DNA from: Methylibium petroleiphilum PM1
Lineage (GTDB): Bacteria; Pseudomonadota; Gammaproteobacteria; Burkholderiales; Burkholderiaceae_C
Direction: 5' to 3'
Assembly: GCF_000015725.1 (NCBI RefSeq)
Contig: NC_008825.1
Span: 1,240,001 to 1,304,000 of the forward strand
Length of the DNA: 64,000 nt
Below are positions 20,663 to 29,466 of this stretch, one piece after another. Numbering within the stretch: position 1 is the stretch's first letter; each line of letters opens with the position of its first letter. Below the pieces are notes generated by a model. That model was given only the letters and a program-made list of their open reading frames with translations, searched no databases and had not been told where the DNA came from. A program made the position numbers and the translations under genes.

Positions 20663-21562
20663 ATGAACGATCAGGACCCGCCGCTGCCTCGATTGAGCCG
20701 CGCTCAGGCAGCGCTGACCCGCAGCGTCGACGTGCTCGACGAGCACGGCCAGCGCGAGACGATCCAGATCCCGGCCGAGCGCCCGTTGACGGTGTTCGTC
20801 GACAAGCGAGAGCTCGTCACGCTGATGACGCTGGGCGCCGAACCCGAACTGCTGGTGCTCGGCTACCTGCGCAACCAGCGCCTGGTCGACTCGATGCACG
20901 ACATCGACTCGGTCACGGTCGACTGGGACGTGGGCGCCGCCGCGGTGAAGACGCGCGCCGGCATCGAGGATTTCGACCGCAAGACCGCCCGGCGCGTGGT
21001 CACCACCGGCTGCGGTCAGGGCACGGTATTCGGCAGCCTGATGGACGAGCTCGACACGCTGGTGCTGCCGGACCCGCAGGCCGCCCGCATCAGCCAGCGC
21101 GCGCTGGTGGCGCTGCTCGATGCGGTGCGCCGCCAGGAGAGCACCTACAAGTCGGCCGGCTCGGTGCACGGCTGCGCGCTCTTCACGCTGGCCGGCGACG
21201 ACGCGCGGCTCGAGCTCTTCGTGGAGGACGTGGGCCGCCACAACGCGATCGACACGCTGGCCGGCTGGATGTGGCTGCGCGGTCTGGGCGGGGCCGACAA
21301 AGCCTTCTACACCACCGGTCGCCTGACCAGCGAGATGGTCATCAAGTCGGCGCAGATGGGCGTGCCCATCATCGTCTCGCGCTCCGGCATCACGCAGATG
21401 GGCCACGAACTGGCCACGCGGCTCGGCCTGGCGCTGTTCGGCCGCGCGACCAACCGGCACTTCCTCTGCTACAGCGGCTTCGAGCGCTTCGACGGCGATC
21501 CGTCGCTGGCGCGGCCCCCTTCCGTGCCGCCGGCCGGGGAGGGCGGGAGCCGGGCTGCCTAG
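20663..21562 (+). CDS. fdhD: Formate dehydrogenase accessory sulfurtransferase FdhD
   Basis: 299 aa. Family hallmarks include [16 protein letters not shown], then [10 protein letters not shown], with the cysteine of the flexible loop. Also present are [23 protein letters not shown] and [20 protein letters not shown]. FdhD transfers sulfur from a cysteine desulfurase to the molybdopterin cofactor, a step needed for formate dehydrogenase activity. The loop has a single Cys (GCGQG) instead of the CxxC of E. coli. It closes the formate dehydrogenase locus; 32 bases separate it from dcd. Confidence 0.93.
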   Translation: MNDQDPPLPRLSRAQAALTRSVDVLDEHGQRETIQIPAERPLTVFVDKRELVTLMTLGAEPELLVLGYLRNQRLVDSMHDIDSVTVDWDVGAAAVKTRAGIEDFDRKTARRVVTTGCGQGTVFGSLMDELDTLVLPDPQAARISQRALVALLDAVRRQESTYKSAGSVHGCALFTLAGDDARLELFVEDVGRHNAIDTLAGWMWLRGLGGADKAFYTTGRLTSEMVIKSAQMGVPIIVSRSGITQMGHELATRLGLALFGRATNRHFLCYSGFERFDGDPSLARPPSVPPAGEGGSRAA

Positions 21563-21594
21563 AATCCGGGCTTCTTGCAGGAAGAAGCACCGCG

Positions 21595-21957
21595 ATGAGC
21601 ATCAAGAGCGACAAGTGGATCCGGCGCATGGCCGAGCAGCACGGAATGATCGAGCCCTTTGAGCCCGGCCAGGTGCGCAACGCCCCCGACGGCCACCGCA
21701 TCGTCAGCTACGGCACCAGCAGCTACGGCTACGACATCCGCTGCGCGCCGGAATTCAAGGTCTTCACCAACATCTACAGCACGGTGGTCGATCCGAAGGC
21801 CTTCGACGAGAAGAGCTTCGTCGACATCGACGCCGAGGTCTGCATCATCCCGCCCAACAGCTTCGCACTGGCGCGCACGGTCGAGTACTTCCGCATACCG
21901 CGCAACGTGCTGACCATCTGCCTGGGCAAGAGCACCTACGCGCGCTGCGGGATCTAA
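21595..21957 (+). pseudogene. dcd: dcd (dCTP deaminase), 5' part, cut by the island
   Basis: The first 119-120 codons of dCTP deaminase start at the ATG at 21595 ([19 protein letters not shown]). They run through [20 protein letters not shown] to [11 protein letters not shown]. The next codon, TAA at 21955-21957, belongs to the inverted repeat of the inserted element, so the island itself supplies the stop. The fragment holds the Ser and Arg of the GKSTYAR motif, but the catalytic Glu (in TLEFSN) lies on the 3' fragment 39.7 kb away. Joined, the two parts would give a normal 189-aa enzyme. The fragment should be inactive. Confidence 0.95.
21952..21954. repeat. 3-bp ATC target duplication, left copy
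   Basis: The uninterrupted gene should read GGG-ATC-ATC-GTC (Gly-Ile-Ile-Val). On the left the gene stops after GGGATC. On the right, at 61669, it resumes with ATCATCGTC. One ATC is therefore present on both sides of the island. Three bases is short and alone proves little, but it fits the exact junctions marked by the inverted repeats. Confidence 0.6.
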
Positions 21958-21969
21958 TGTAGTCAAGAG
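21955..21969 (+). repeat. Left terminal inverted repeat of the island
   Basis: TAATGTAGTCAAGAG. The reverse complement of 61651-61665 is TAATGTAGTATAGAG, identical at 13 of 15 positions including the first nine. It lies exactly at the point where dcd coding sequence ends, so it is probably the recombinase binding or crossover-flanking site. Confidence 0.85.
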
Positions 21970-22704
21970 CTTTCTGAGTAATTTGAGCAAGGTAGACGGG
22001 CTGAACTGAATTTCTTCTTGGTCATTGACTTCTAACGGCTGTTTGGCAAGCCCGCGCAGCGGGCGCGTCAGTCCATAGTGTGGGGAACCGGGGAACCGCC
22101 CGAAGGGCGGCTGTGCACACCCATGAGGTGTGTACAGCCCGGTTGTCCACACGGGCGAGTGGAATGCTTGGGTTGCCGGCGGGCTTTGAAAGGTGTGGTC
22201 CTCCGTCGAGGTCAAGCTCGGCCCGTCTTGGACAACACTTGCCTAGGCGCGGCCAGGTTTGCAGGAAGCAGTTGCCTGCTTCGAGTTGCCTCTCGCCACG
22301 AAGGCGAGGGGGATTCTGCGGTCGTTGCTGGACGCAGGCGCCTGAAGTCGGCCGCACGCCCTGACCGTCTACCCAAACGGTCGGCCGGCTTGCTGGTGCG
22401 GCATCGTGACGTTGCGGTAGCACCCGGGAACGGCGAAGGACGTCCTCCTGACGATGGAAGACGAAAAGGGGCGTTCGCCAGCGTGATCGTGTGGCGCGGT
22501 GTCTGGTAGCGGCAAGGTGCGATCAACAAGTCTCCTGGCTAGCCGCCTCTATGTACTCACGCCGCCGCGGGGCCGACTGGTTACCGAGAGCCGTGATTTT
22601 CACCAAAGAAGTCAAAGAAAAAGCCGTAAAAAAAGCACGGCGTTCGCCTTGTTTTGTGCTCGCGCGATCTCTATTGTTCAGGGGATGCAAGCACCCTTGA
22701 CGCC
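21970..22704. other. Left-end non-coding region of the island
   Basis: About 735 bases without a convincing gene. The first 60 bases are relatively AT-rich. Bases 22027-22152 are rich in hairpins (listed separately). The rest has several short, overlapping open frames with no recognisable product. The last 100 bases before the first gene contain A-rich tracts (around 22600-22640), suitable for a promoter. Confidence 0.6.
22027..22152 (+). other. Dense hairpin cluster, possibly a structured RNA or recombination/replication site
   Basis: Four nested or adjacent stems are visible. GCCCGC-GCA-GCGGGC is at 22050-22064. An outer 15-base stem (22078-22092 with 22138-22152, 13 of 15 paired) encloses two inner hairpins: CCGCCC-GAA-GGGCGG at 22096-22110, and an 11-base stem at 22111-22121 with 22127-22137 (10 of 11 paired, loop CATGA). 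The fold resembles a three-way junction. It lies 110 bases inside the island's left end. It may be a small RNA, a single-strand folding site or an origin; sequence alone does not decide. Confidence 0.55.
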
Positions 22705-23487
22705 ATGAAGACCGCTGAAGACAAGCGCAAGATCTCGGTGCAGATGTGGGCGCCGCTGCTGCACAAGTTCAACGAGCTGTGCAACAAGGCTTGCCTGAAC
22801 CGCGATGCCTACTTTGACTTGGTGCTTGACCACGAGGCGCCGATGCTCCTGTCTGAGCTTGCCGGAAGGAAGAACTCCGCGGCGGCGCGCAAGTACGTGA
22901 AGCGGTGCCTGCTCGAGCTTCAAGACCTGAGGCCGGTGAGCTTCAACCTTCGACGCAGCACCGCGGAAGCGGTGGATCGGGCCTGCGATGAAGCGAACCT
23001 GTGGCGCGACGTGTTCATCAACCGCGTGGCCTATCTGTTGGTTGTCAGGACGTCGAGCTTGGAATCGCAGTGGGACATTGAGTTCAAGCACTACCGGGAC
23101 GAGATCTTCGAGGACGGGTGGGAGATCAAACGCCTGCTGCTCGGTCCTCGACTTCTAGCGATCGCTGACTTCCTCGGCGACGACCCCTTCGCCGGCATCC
23201 GAGCCGTCCTGCGGGCGGCCGATCGCGACACCGGGGGGGGCCTGCACCTGCAGCCTCTTGGCATGCCGGGGGCGGTACGTGAGCAACGAGGCCTCGCGGG
23301 TTTCACCACCTATTTGGAGGACGAGTTCGTGCCGGGCACCGAACCGAACGCTGCGCAGGCTCGGATGGTGGAGGTGCTCTTAGAGACCTTGCGCGAAGAA
23401 GGCGCCGAACGAAGCGGCGGCACCGCAGTGCGAAAGTCTCCGAAGGCGAAGAGGTCCAAGGGAAGCAGCCGTCGTGTTGGTGCATAA
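22705..23487 (+). CDS. Unknown protein with two ribbon-helix-helix-like repeats
   Basis: 260 aa from the ATG at 22705. Two stretches have the same pattern of a short beta strand followed by two helices. The first begins KISVQMWAPLLHKFNELCNK (residues ~10-52). The second begins VSFNLRRSTAEAVDRACDEA (residues ~79-115). This is what a tandem ribbon-helix-helix DNA-binding protein would look like. The C-terminal 150 residues are not recognised and end in a Lys/Arg/Ser-rich tail. It is the first gene at the left of the island and precedes the phosphorothioation genes in the same direction. It may regulate them, but this is inference. Confidence 0.6.
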   Translation: MKTAEDKRKISVQMWAPLLHKFNELCNKACLNRDAYFDLVLDHEAPMLLSELAGRKNSAAARKYVKRCLLELQDLRPVSFNLRRSTAEAVDRACDEANLWRDVFINRVAYLLVVRTSSLESQWDIEFKHYRDEIFEDGWEIKRLLLGPRLLAIADFLGDDPFAGIRAVLRAADRDTGGGLHLQPLGMPGAVREQRGLAGFTTYLEDEFVPGTEPNAAQARMVEVLLETLREEGAERSGGTAVRKSPKAKRSKGSSRRVGA

Positions 23488-23497
23488 GGAGACGTCG

Positions 23498-24049
23498 ATG
23501 ACAAGGAGCAGTGAGTCGTTTTCGGCGGAGCGCCTTCTCGCAGAGTTCGATGAGGTGAACGCGGCGATGGCGGCAGCGAACACGTGGATGGCGAGTCTGG
23601 AGCTACGACGGCATCAGCTTGCTGACCTTCTCGACACAGCGACGCGGCCGACGACGACGCAGCTCGTCGCGGTCGCGCCGAAGATGGTTCACCGTGGCGT
23701 GCTGTTCCGAGGTGACCTTCGGCGCATGTGGAACTTCATCGACATCCACCTGTTTGTGCTGCGGGGGCTGCGGGCGGCGGTGCCTGAAAGGCGGGCATCG
23801 ATGGCCGCTGCGATGTCATGCCGCGGTACGGCGCGCAGCTACGTGGCTGAGGACAGGCAACGGTTGTTCTTGGGCAAACCGGACGGATGGGTTCGCCGCC
23901 ACAGCGTCGAGCTGTCCGAGGGGTGGTACGCCGACACGAACCTCAGCGTCGAGCGCATGCGAGTGCTTCTCCCCGTTGCAGTTCGCGCGGCCGGGTGGAG
24001 GTGGGGCGACGACGTGCGGGTCTTTTGGCGACCGACTCCGTTGAACTGA
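23498..24049 (+). CDS. Unknown protein upstream of sspB
   Basis: 183 aa from the ATG at 23498, chosen because AAGGAG sits six bases before it; an in-frame GTG at 23474 lies upstream. It starts 10 bases after the preceding stop, so the two genes are probably co-transcribed. An N-terminal helical, possibly coiled-coil region (residues ~10-45) is followed by a Trp- and Arg-rich part (RRMWNFIDIHLFVLRGL; GWRWGDDVRVFWRP). No domain or catalytic motif was recognised. Position suggests a regulatory or accessory link to the phosphorothioation locus. Confidence 0.6.
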   Translation: MTRSSESFSAERLLAEFDEVNAAMAAANTWMASLELRRHQLADLLDTATRPTTTQLVAVAPKMVHRGVLFRGDLRRMWNFIDIHLFVLRGLRAAVPERRASMAAAMSCRGTARSYVAEDRQRLFLGKPDGWVRRHSVELSEGWYADTNLSVERMRVLLPVAVRAAGWRWGDDVRVFWRPTPLN

Positions 24050-24052
24050 AGA

Positions 24053-24149
24053 AGTCCGGTCAAGATGTATGGTATTCCATACAGTATCGACGCGGCGAGG
24101 TGCTGTGGGGGTTGCCGGACTGGTGAAGTCCTCCAGTCCGGCTAAGATG
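24053..24149 (+). promoter_or_regulatory. Operator/promoter region of the sspBCD operon
   Basis: Two perfect inverted repeats lie just upstream of sspB. TGTATGG-tatt-CCATACA is at 24066-24083. GCCGGACTGG and CCAGTCCGGC (24114-24123 and 24133-24142) are separated by nine bases. In addition a direct repeat, AGTCCGGTCAAGATG (24053-24067) and AGTCCGGCTAAGATG (24135-24149), recurs at 82-bp spacing. Such symmetry suggests binding of a dimeric repressor. The second palindrome could also fold as an RNA hairpin just ahead of the sspB start at 24155. No strong -35/-10 pair was found. Confidence 0.55.
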
Positions 24150-24154
24150 CCCGG

Positions 24155-25090
24155 ATGATTCCAATAATTCCCGGTCTGAAACCACAGTTCTCCGGCCATG
24201 AGACCTTCCCTCTGAGGCAGCTTTGGCTGCACAAGGCGGTGCGCGCGGTCGAGGAGAACGGCGCGGCCTCCTCACCCTTCGGCGATGAAGAGGCGATCGT
24301 CCGCTTCGGGGTGGGCAAGAACATGGTCACCTCGATCCGCTTTTGGGCGACGGCCTGCCGCGCCATCAGGGAAGAGGGCGACGGCTACGCGCCGACCGGG
24401 CTCGGTGCCGACATCTTCGGGCTCGATGGCTTCGACCCGTACTGCGAGCAAGCCGCGACGCCGTGGCTCATGCATTGGTTTCTCGCGAGCACCTACGACA
24501 AGACAACTACGTGGTACTTCCTCTTCAACCACGTCACTCAGCAGGTATTCGAGCGCGAGGCCGTGGTCGCCGCACTGCTTGGCGGGTTCAGTGAGCTGAC
24601 GCAGGCAGTGCCAACTCTCAAGCGCATTTCGCCGGCGACTCTGAAGCGGGACGTCGAGTGCTGCATACGTAGCTACGTACCGCGGCTAGGAAGCGAATCG
24701 CCCGAGGAGATGAGCGAGCCGCTGCTTGGTGAGCTTGGCCTCATTCAGCAGAACGCCAAGGGTACGTTCGAGTTCCGGCGAGGCCCAAAGCGATCGTTGC
24801 CGGACGGCATCTTCGCCTATGCGCTTCTTGAGTACTGGAAGCGTCAAGCCGCCGGGTCGGTCATGGCGTTCGATCGCGTCGCCCACGACTACGGTTCACC
24901 GGGGCGGGTTTTCAAACTGGACGAAGGTGCGGTAGCCGACCGCCTGATGGCGCTCGAAGCGCTGACCGACGGCGACATCCAATGGACCGAGCAGGCAGGA
25001 ATCAGGCAGGTCACGCGCACGGGGCGGGCGCTCGCGAACATCGACGAAGCGATGACAAAGGTGCTGAGGGCGGCGTATGGGAGGCGCTAA
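24155..25090 (+). CDS. sspB: SspB-like DUF4007 protein (single-strand DNA phosphorothioation)
   Basis: 311 aa. It opens with PQFSGHETFPLRQLWLHKAV, the characteristic start of DUF4007 proteins (G-H-E-T-F-x-x-R-x-x-W). Further matching segments include RFGVGKNMVTSIRFWATACRAI and the Trp-rich TTWYFLFNHV. In the SspABCD system, SspB nicks DNA so that sulfur can be placed in one strand. It is followed by sspC and sspD in overlapping order, the expected gene arrangement. No sspA precedes it. The ribosome-binding sequence is weak, and the two palindromes upstream may control it. Confidence 0.8.
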   Translation: MIPIIPGLKPQFSGHETFPLRQLWLHKAVRAVEENGAASSPFGDEEAIVRFGVGKNMVTSIRFWATACRAIREEGDGYAPTGLGADIFGLDGFDPYCEQAATPWLMHWFLASTYDKTTTWYFLFNHVTQQVFEREAVVAALLGGFSELTQAVPTLKRISPATLKRDVECCIRSYVPRLGSESPEEMSEPLLGELGLIQQNAKGTFEFRRGPKRSLPDGIFAYALLEYWKRQAAGSVMAFDRVAHDYGSPGRVFKLDEGAVADRLMALEALTDGDIQWTEQAGIRQVTRTGRALANIDEAMTKVLRAAYGRR

Positions 25091-25094
25091 GAAG

Positions 25095-28000
25095 ATGTCC
25101 GATGAACAGCTAGTTCCACGGCCACTGTCGGAGGTCGTCTCGATATCTCGGCAGTTCCTGCGCTCCATCCGCCTCGACGCCGATTTCGGTCGGGAAGACG
25201 CGTTGTCCGGCTACGTCTGCCAAGGGACGGCTCGATCACTCCTGGAGAGCATGGCCCGGCAACTGGTGTCGACGCGGCAACGGGCCTTCACGTGGACCGG
25301 ACCGTACGGCGGCGGAAAGTCGTCCCTGGCGCTGATGCTGTGCTCTCTGGTCGGCCCGAACCCGCGACTGCGTGCGCGTGCTCGCGACATCCTCGACCTC
25401 CCGGCCGACAGCCCGGTGAGCAAAGCCTTTGAGGCGCGAGGCGAGGGCTGGCTCGTGGTCCCGGTGGTCGGCAAGCGTGCAAGCGTCGTTCAAGAACTGC
25501 ACACTGCCCTGAACAAGGCGCGAGGAGGCGGCCGTCGAAAGCAAGGTGAGCTTGTCACCGAACTGGTCGCGGCCGCGGAAGCGCACCGCCAAGGCGTGCT
25601 GGTCGTGGTCGACGAACTCGGCAAGTTCCTCGAGGCTTCTGCACAGGGCGCCGGCGACGACATCTACTTCTTTCAAGAACTTGCCGAGGCGGCAAGCCGC
25701 ACCGCCGGCAAGCTCGTGGTGGTGGGCATCCTCCATCAAGCCTTCGATGCGTACGCGACGCGACTGGGCCGCGACGCGCGAGACGACTGGGCAAAGGTGC
25801 AAGGGCGCTTCGTCGACATCCCACTGGTTGCTGCCTCCGACGAGGTGATCGAACTGATCGGGCAGGCGATCGACGTCAATCCGTCAGTCGATAGATCCCT
25901 GCTGATGCATTGCGTCGAACCCGTAGCTTCGGCCATCCGGACACGGCGCCCCGGCACGCCGGCAAGCCTCGCTAAGAGCCTGGCCAAGTGCTGGCCGCTT
26001 CATCCTGTGACGGCATCGCTGCTGGGTCCGATCTCGAAGCGCAAGTTCGGCCAAAACGAGCGCAGCACCTTCGGCTTCCTCGCGTCGCGCGAGCCCAATG
26101 GCTTTGCAGAGTTCATCGAGGGCCAGCCAGCGGACTGGAGGTCCATCTACGAGCCGGCGCGCTACTGGGACTACCTGCGTGCCAACCTGGAACCGGCCAT
26201 CCTTGCGTCACCGGACGGCCACCGTTGGGCTGCGGCGGCCGACGCCGTCGAACGCGCCGAAGCCAAGGGCGAGGCCATCCATGTTGCGGCAACCAAGACC
26301 GTCGCGTTGATCGAGATGTTCCGCAATGGCTCCGGTCTCGTCGCGGACGAGTCAGTCCTCCGAGTCTCGGTTCACGCCCGCAACTACGGGGAAGTGAGCA
26401 AGGCGCTGCACGACCTGGTGCAGTGGAAGATCCTGATCGAGCGTCGCCACCTCGGGGCGTACGGTGTGTTCGCCGGAAGCGACTTCGACATCGAGGGGGC
26501 CATCTCGCATGCGAGAGGTGAGATCGGCGGTCCGTCGTTGGAGCACGTGTCCGCGCTGAGCGATCTGCAACCGGTCTTGGCCAAACGCTTCTATGCGCAG
26601 ACAGGTACCATGCATTGGTTCACTCGGCGCATCGTGCGACTGGCCGACCTGCCTCACACGCTGGAGCACTTCCGGCAGGACAAGGGCAGCGCCGGCGCGT
26701 TCCTTCTCTGCCTTCCCGATGTCGACACGAGCGAACGCACCGCCGAGCGTCAAGTGAGATCGGCCAGCGCCGAGAACCCGACCGTGCAGGCGTTGCTAGG
26801 AACACCGGCGAATGCCGCTCGGATATCGGAGCTCGCGCTCGAGCTGGCGGCAGTCGAGCGCGTGATGAAGACGCGGCCCGAGCTCGAAGGGGATGCGGTG
26901 GCGCGACGGGAGCTTGGTGGGCGTCTCGCAGCCGTCCGTGGCGCTCTGGAGGACGAACTCGCCGATGCGTTCGTCCTGTCGAAGTGGTACTGGAAGGGAG
27001 AGCGGACCGGCGCCGACAAGCACAGCTCGCTCTCGTCGATCGCATCAGACGTCGCCAAGGACGTCTACCGCAAGGCGCCGACGATCTTCAGCGAACTGCT
27101 GAATCGCGAGGATCCATCGAGCAACTCGAACAAAGCTCGTAAGGATCTGATGTACCAGATGATCCGCGGCGGTGCCCGCGAGAACCTCGGCTACACAGGC
27201 TATCCCGCGGACGCTGGCCTCTACTACACGATCTTGCAGGCCACCGGCGTGCACCGCAGAGACGAGAAACGCGGCTGGGGCTTCTACGAGCCCTATGTGA
27301 CGAACCCTCGGCTCGAGGGCATGTGGCAAATGTGGACGGCTGCTCGTGAGCGCGTTGCGCAGCCGGCCCACGAGACGACGGCTTCCGATCTGTATGCCTA
27401 CTGGGGTGCACCACCCTACGGCGTGCGTGCGGGGGTCATGCCGGTGCTGGCGCTTGCCTTTTACCTGGCATACCGGTCCGAACTCGCGATGTACGTTGAC
27501 GGTGTGTTCACGCCGGACCTCAGCGAGGCGGTGATCGACGACTGGCTGCAGGATCCACAACGGATTCGCTTCCAGTACGTTGCGGCGTCCAAGGACCAGG
27601 AAAGCCTGGTCAAGGCGATCGCAGCCAGTGTCTCGGAACAGTCCAACGTCACCATTCCGGCGGCACCACTGGACGCGGCGCGCGCGCTCGTTGGTCTGGT
27701 GACGTCCCTGCCAGGCTGGACTAAGCGAACGCTCACGGTATCGCCAGCCGCGCAAGATGTCCGCGCGATGCTTCTCAAGGCGAGCGACCCGCACAAGGTT
27801 CTGTTCGCCGATCTACCGACGCTGCTCAAGGCCGACTCACCGAGCGAGTTGGTGCTGCGCCTTCGCGCTGTCACCAATGAGCTGTCGACTGCCTATCAAT
27901 CGATGTTGGCGCGCGTCCGTGAGCACGTGTTGAAGGCGCTCGACCATCAGGACCGGCCTCTTGAATCGCTCAACCATCGCGCGATCAACGTCAAGGGCAT

Positions 28001-28427
28001 CACGGGTGAGTTCCGACTGGATGCGTTTGCAGCCCGCCTGGAAGTGTTCGACGACACCGACCAGGCTGTGGAGGGGATCATCAGCCTCGCGGTCAGCAAG
28101 CCGTCGGCGCAGTGGGTCGACCGCGACATCGATGCTGCGCTGCTTCAACTCGGCTCCTGGGCCATCGATTTCCGTCGGGCCGAAGCCATGGCGCCGTTGC
28201 GAGGCCGCCCATCGACGCGGCGCGTCATCGGTGTCGTGTTCGGCGCCGGCAAGGGTCAGGACGCAACCGGCTCTGTCGACGTCGCGGAGAGCGACATTCC
28301 CGCGATAGACCAGCTCGTGAAAGAGCTGCTAGCCACCGTCCAACGTGAGCGACGGGAGATTGTTCTGGCCGCTCTGGCAGAAGCGGGAGCAATGTTGGTC
28401 AAGCTAGGAATGAAGGAGAAGGCGTGA
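25095..28427 (+). CDS. sspC: SspC-like large ATPase (DNA phosphorothioation)
   Basis: 1110 aa from the ATG at 25095, which follows a GGAGG; an in-frame ATG at 25077 inside the end of sspB is possible too. Walker A is GPYGGGKSS (residues ~69-77) and Walker B is LVVVDELGKF (residues ~168-177). The rest has no other recognised domain; a helical segment around residues 570-620 looks coiled. In known Ssp systems SspC is the ATPase partner of SspB and SspD. It ends in TGATG, overlapping the sspD start, so the two genes are translationally coupled. Confidence 0.78.
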   Translation: MSDEQLVPRPLSEVVSISRQFLRSIRLDADFGREDALSGYVCQGTARSLLESMARQLVSTRQRAFTWTGPYGGGKSSLALMLCSLVGPNPRLRARARDILDLPADSPVSKAFEARGEGWLVVPVVGKRASVVQELHTALNKARGGGRRKQGELVTELVAAAEAHRQGVLVVVDELGKFLEASAQGAGDDIYFFQELAEAASRTAGKLVVVGILHQAFDAYATRLGRDARDDWAKVQGRFVDIPLVAASDEVIELIGQAIDVNPSVDRSLLMHCVEPVASAIRTRRPGTPASLAKSLAKCWPLHPVTASLLGPISKRKFGQNERSTFGFLASREPNGFAEFIEGQPADWRSIYEPARYWDYLRANLEPAILASPDGHRWAAAADAVERAEAKGEAIHVAATKTVALIEMFRNGSGLVADESVLRVSVHARNYGEVSKALHDLVQWKILIERRHLGAYGVFAGSDFDIEGAISHARGEIGGPSLEHVSALSDLQPVLAKRFYAQTGTMHWFTRRIVRLADLPHTLEHFRQDKGSAGAFLLCLPDVDTSERTAERQVRSASAENPTVQALLGTPANAARISELALELAAVERVMKTRPELEGDAVARRELGGRLAAVRGALEDELADAFVLSKWYWKGERTGADKHSSLSSIASDVAKDVYRKAPTIFSELLNREDPSSNSNKARKDLMYQMIRGGARENLGYTGYPADAGLYYTILQATGVHRRDEKRGWGFYEPYVTNPRLEGMWQMWTAARERVAQPAHETTASDLYAYWGAPPYGVRAGVMPVLALAFYLAYRSELAMYVDGVFTPDLSEAVIDDWLQDPQRIRFQYVAASKDQESLVKAIAASVSEQSNVTIPAAPLDAARALVGLVTSLPGWTKRTLTVSPAAQDVRAMLLKASDPHKVLFADLPTLLKADSPSELVLRLRAVTNELSTAYQSMLARVREHVLKALDHQDRPLESLNHRAINVKGITGEFRLDAFAARLEVFDDTDQAVEGIISLAVSKPSAQWVDRDIDAALLQLGSWAIDFRRAEAMAPLRGRPSTRRVIGVVFGAGKGQDATGSVDVAESDIPAIDQLVKELLATVQRERREIVLAALAEAGAMLVKLGMKEKA

Positions 28428-29269
28428 TGGCAGAACACCATGTGCTGGGCCTGTCCGGAGGAAAGGACAGTGCGGCCCTGGCCGTTTACATGCGGCTCCA
28501 CCACCCGGAGCTCGAGATCAAGTACTTCTTCACGGACACCGGCAAGGAGCTGCCCGAGGTGTACGAGTTCCTGGGGCGCCTCGAGGGCTTCTTGGGCCGT
28601 CCGATCAACTACCTGAACCCGCATCGGGACTTCGACTTCTGGCTTCGCCAATATGGCAACTTCCTGCCATCAGCGAGCACTCGCTGGTGCACGCGCAAGC
28701 TCAAGCTGGAACCGTTTAAGAACTGGATCAAGCCTTGGCTGGCCGCCGGCGACAGCGTGCATAGCTACGTTGCGATACGGTCGGATGAGGATCATCGGGA
28801 AGGCATGGTCGCCCAGCATGAAAACCTTTCGGTGCACCTGCCCTTCCGCGAAGCCGGCGTCGACAAACTCGCCGTGCTTGAGATTCTCGAAGGCTCTGGG
28901 CTCGGCTTGCCGAAGTACTACGATTGGCGCTCGCGCAGCGGCTGCACGTTTTGCTTCTTCCAGCAGAAGGTCGAGTGGGTTCGCCTGAAGCAGATTCATC
29001 CGGATGAGTTCGAGAAGGCAAAGGCCTACGAGAAGACCGCCATCGAACACGGATCGCCGTTCACGTGGGCACACCGGGAGCCGCTGACCGAACTGGAACA
29101 ACCCGAACGGATGGCCGAGATCGAGACGGACTTCGAGCTCCGCAAGCAACGCGAGTTGGCGCGCCGCAAGCCCAACCCGCTGCGGCCGGTGACCTGCGAG
29201 CCTGTCGACATCGACGACCTCTACCTCGAGGACGAAGGCGGGGGCGCTTGCCTCGTGTGCCACAAGTAG
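28427..29269 (+). CDS. sspD: SspD-like PAPS-reductase-family sulfurtransferase (DNA phosphorothioation)
   Basis: 280 aa from the ATG at 28427, overlapping the sspC stop (TGATG). The ATP-pyrophosphatase PP-loop is LSGGKDSA at residues 9-16. Cysteines in STRWC (~residue 88), GCTFC (~172 and 175) and the terminal CLVCHK (275 and 278) could hold an Fe-S cluster, as in DndC and SspD. These proteins activate the DNA backbone with ATP and insert sulfur taken from a cysteine desulfurase. That desulfurase is not encoded here, so a chromosomal IscS is probably used. It is the last gene of the operon. Confidence 0.85.
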   Translation: MAEHHVLGLSGGKDSAALAVYMRLHHPELEIKYFFTDTGKELPEVYEFLGRLEGFLGRPINYLNPHRDFDFWLRQYGNFLPSASTRWCTRKLKLEPFKNWIKPWLAAGDSVHSYVAIRSDEDHREGMVAQHENLSVHLPFREAGVDKLAVLEILEGSGLGLPKYYDWRSRSGCTFCFFQQKVEWVRLKQIHPDEFEKAKAYEKTAIEHGSPFTWAHREPLTELEQPERMAEIETDFELRKQRELARRKPNPLRPVTCEPVDIDDLYLEDEGGGACLVCHK

Positions 29270-29274
29270 AAGTC

Positions 29275-29466
29275 ATGAGCTCGACGGGCATTGAACGTCG
29301 TCACCGATCTGCCGAGGCCGATCAGGCGGGCTTGTGGTGCGACACAAGGCAGCGCCCGAGCACGACGCTGAGCCCTGAGGTCGAGCCAGACCCCAATGCA
29401 TTTGACTGGCACAGCAGAAAACTGCTTGCCAGCTGTACCACGCCGTGGTGTCTCACCTCGAGATAA
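29275..29466 (+). CDS. Possible small protein after sspD
   Basis: 63 aa, starting five bases after the sspD stop (MSSTGIERRHRSAEADQAG). No domain was recognised and there is no strong ribosome-binding sequence. In another frame just downstream, from about 29425 to 29550, a more protein-like tail appears (HLEITEQEQSDELHWILDQV...). The two may be pieces of one frameshifted gene, or the second may be a separate very short one. Low confidence. Confidence 0.3.
   Translation: MSSTGIERRHRSAEADQAGLWCDTRQRPSTTLSPEVEPDPNAFDWHSRKLLASCTTPWCLTSR

Noticed and set aside
22031-22152. Integron attC site at the left end of the island
   Set aside because: There is a TCTAAC-like left half and strong folding, but no matching GTTRRRY at the right, no integron integrase and no cassette array.
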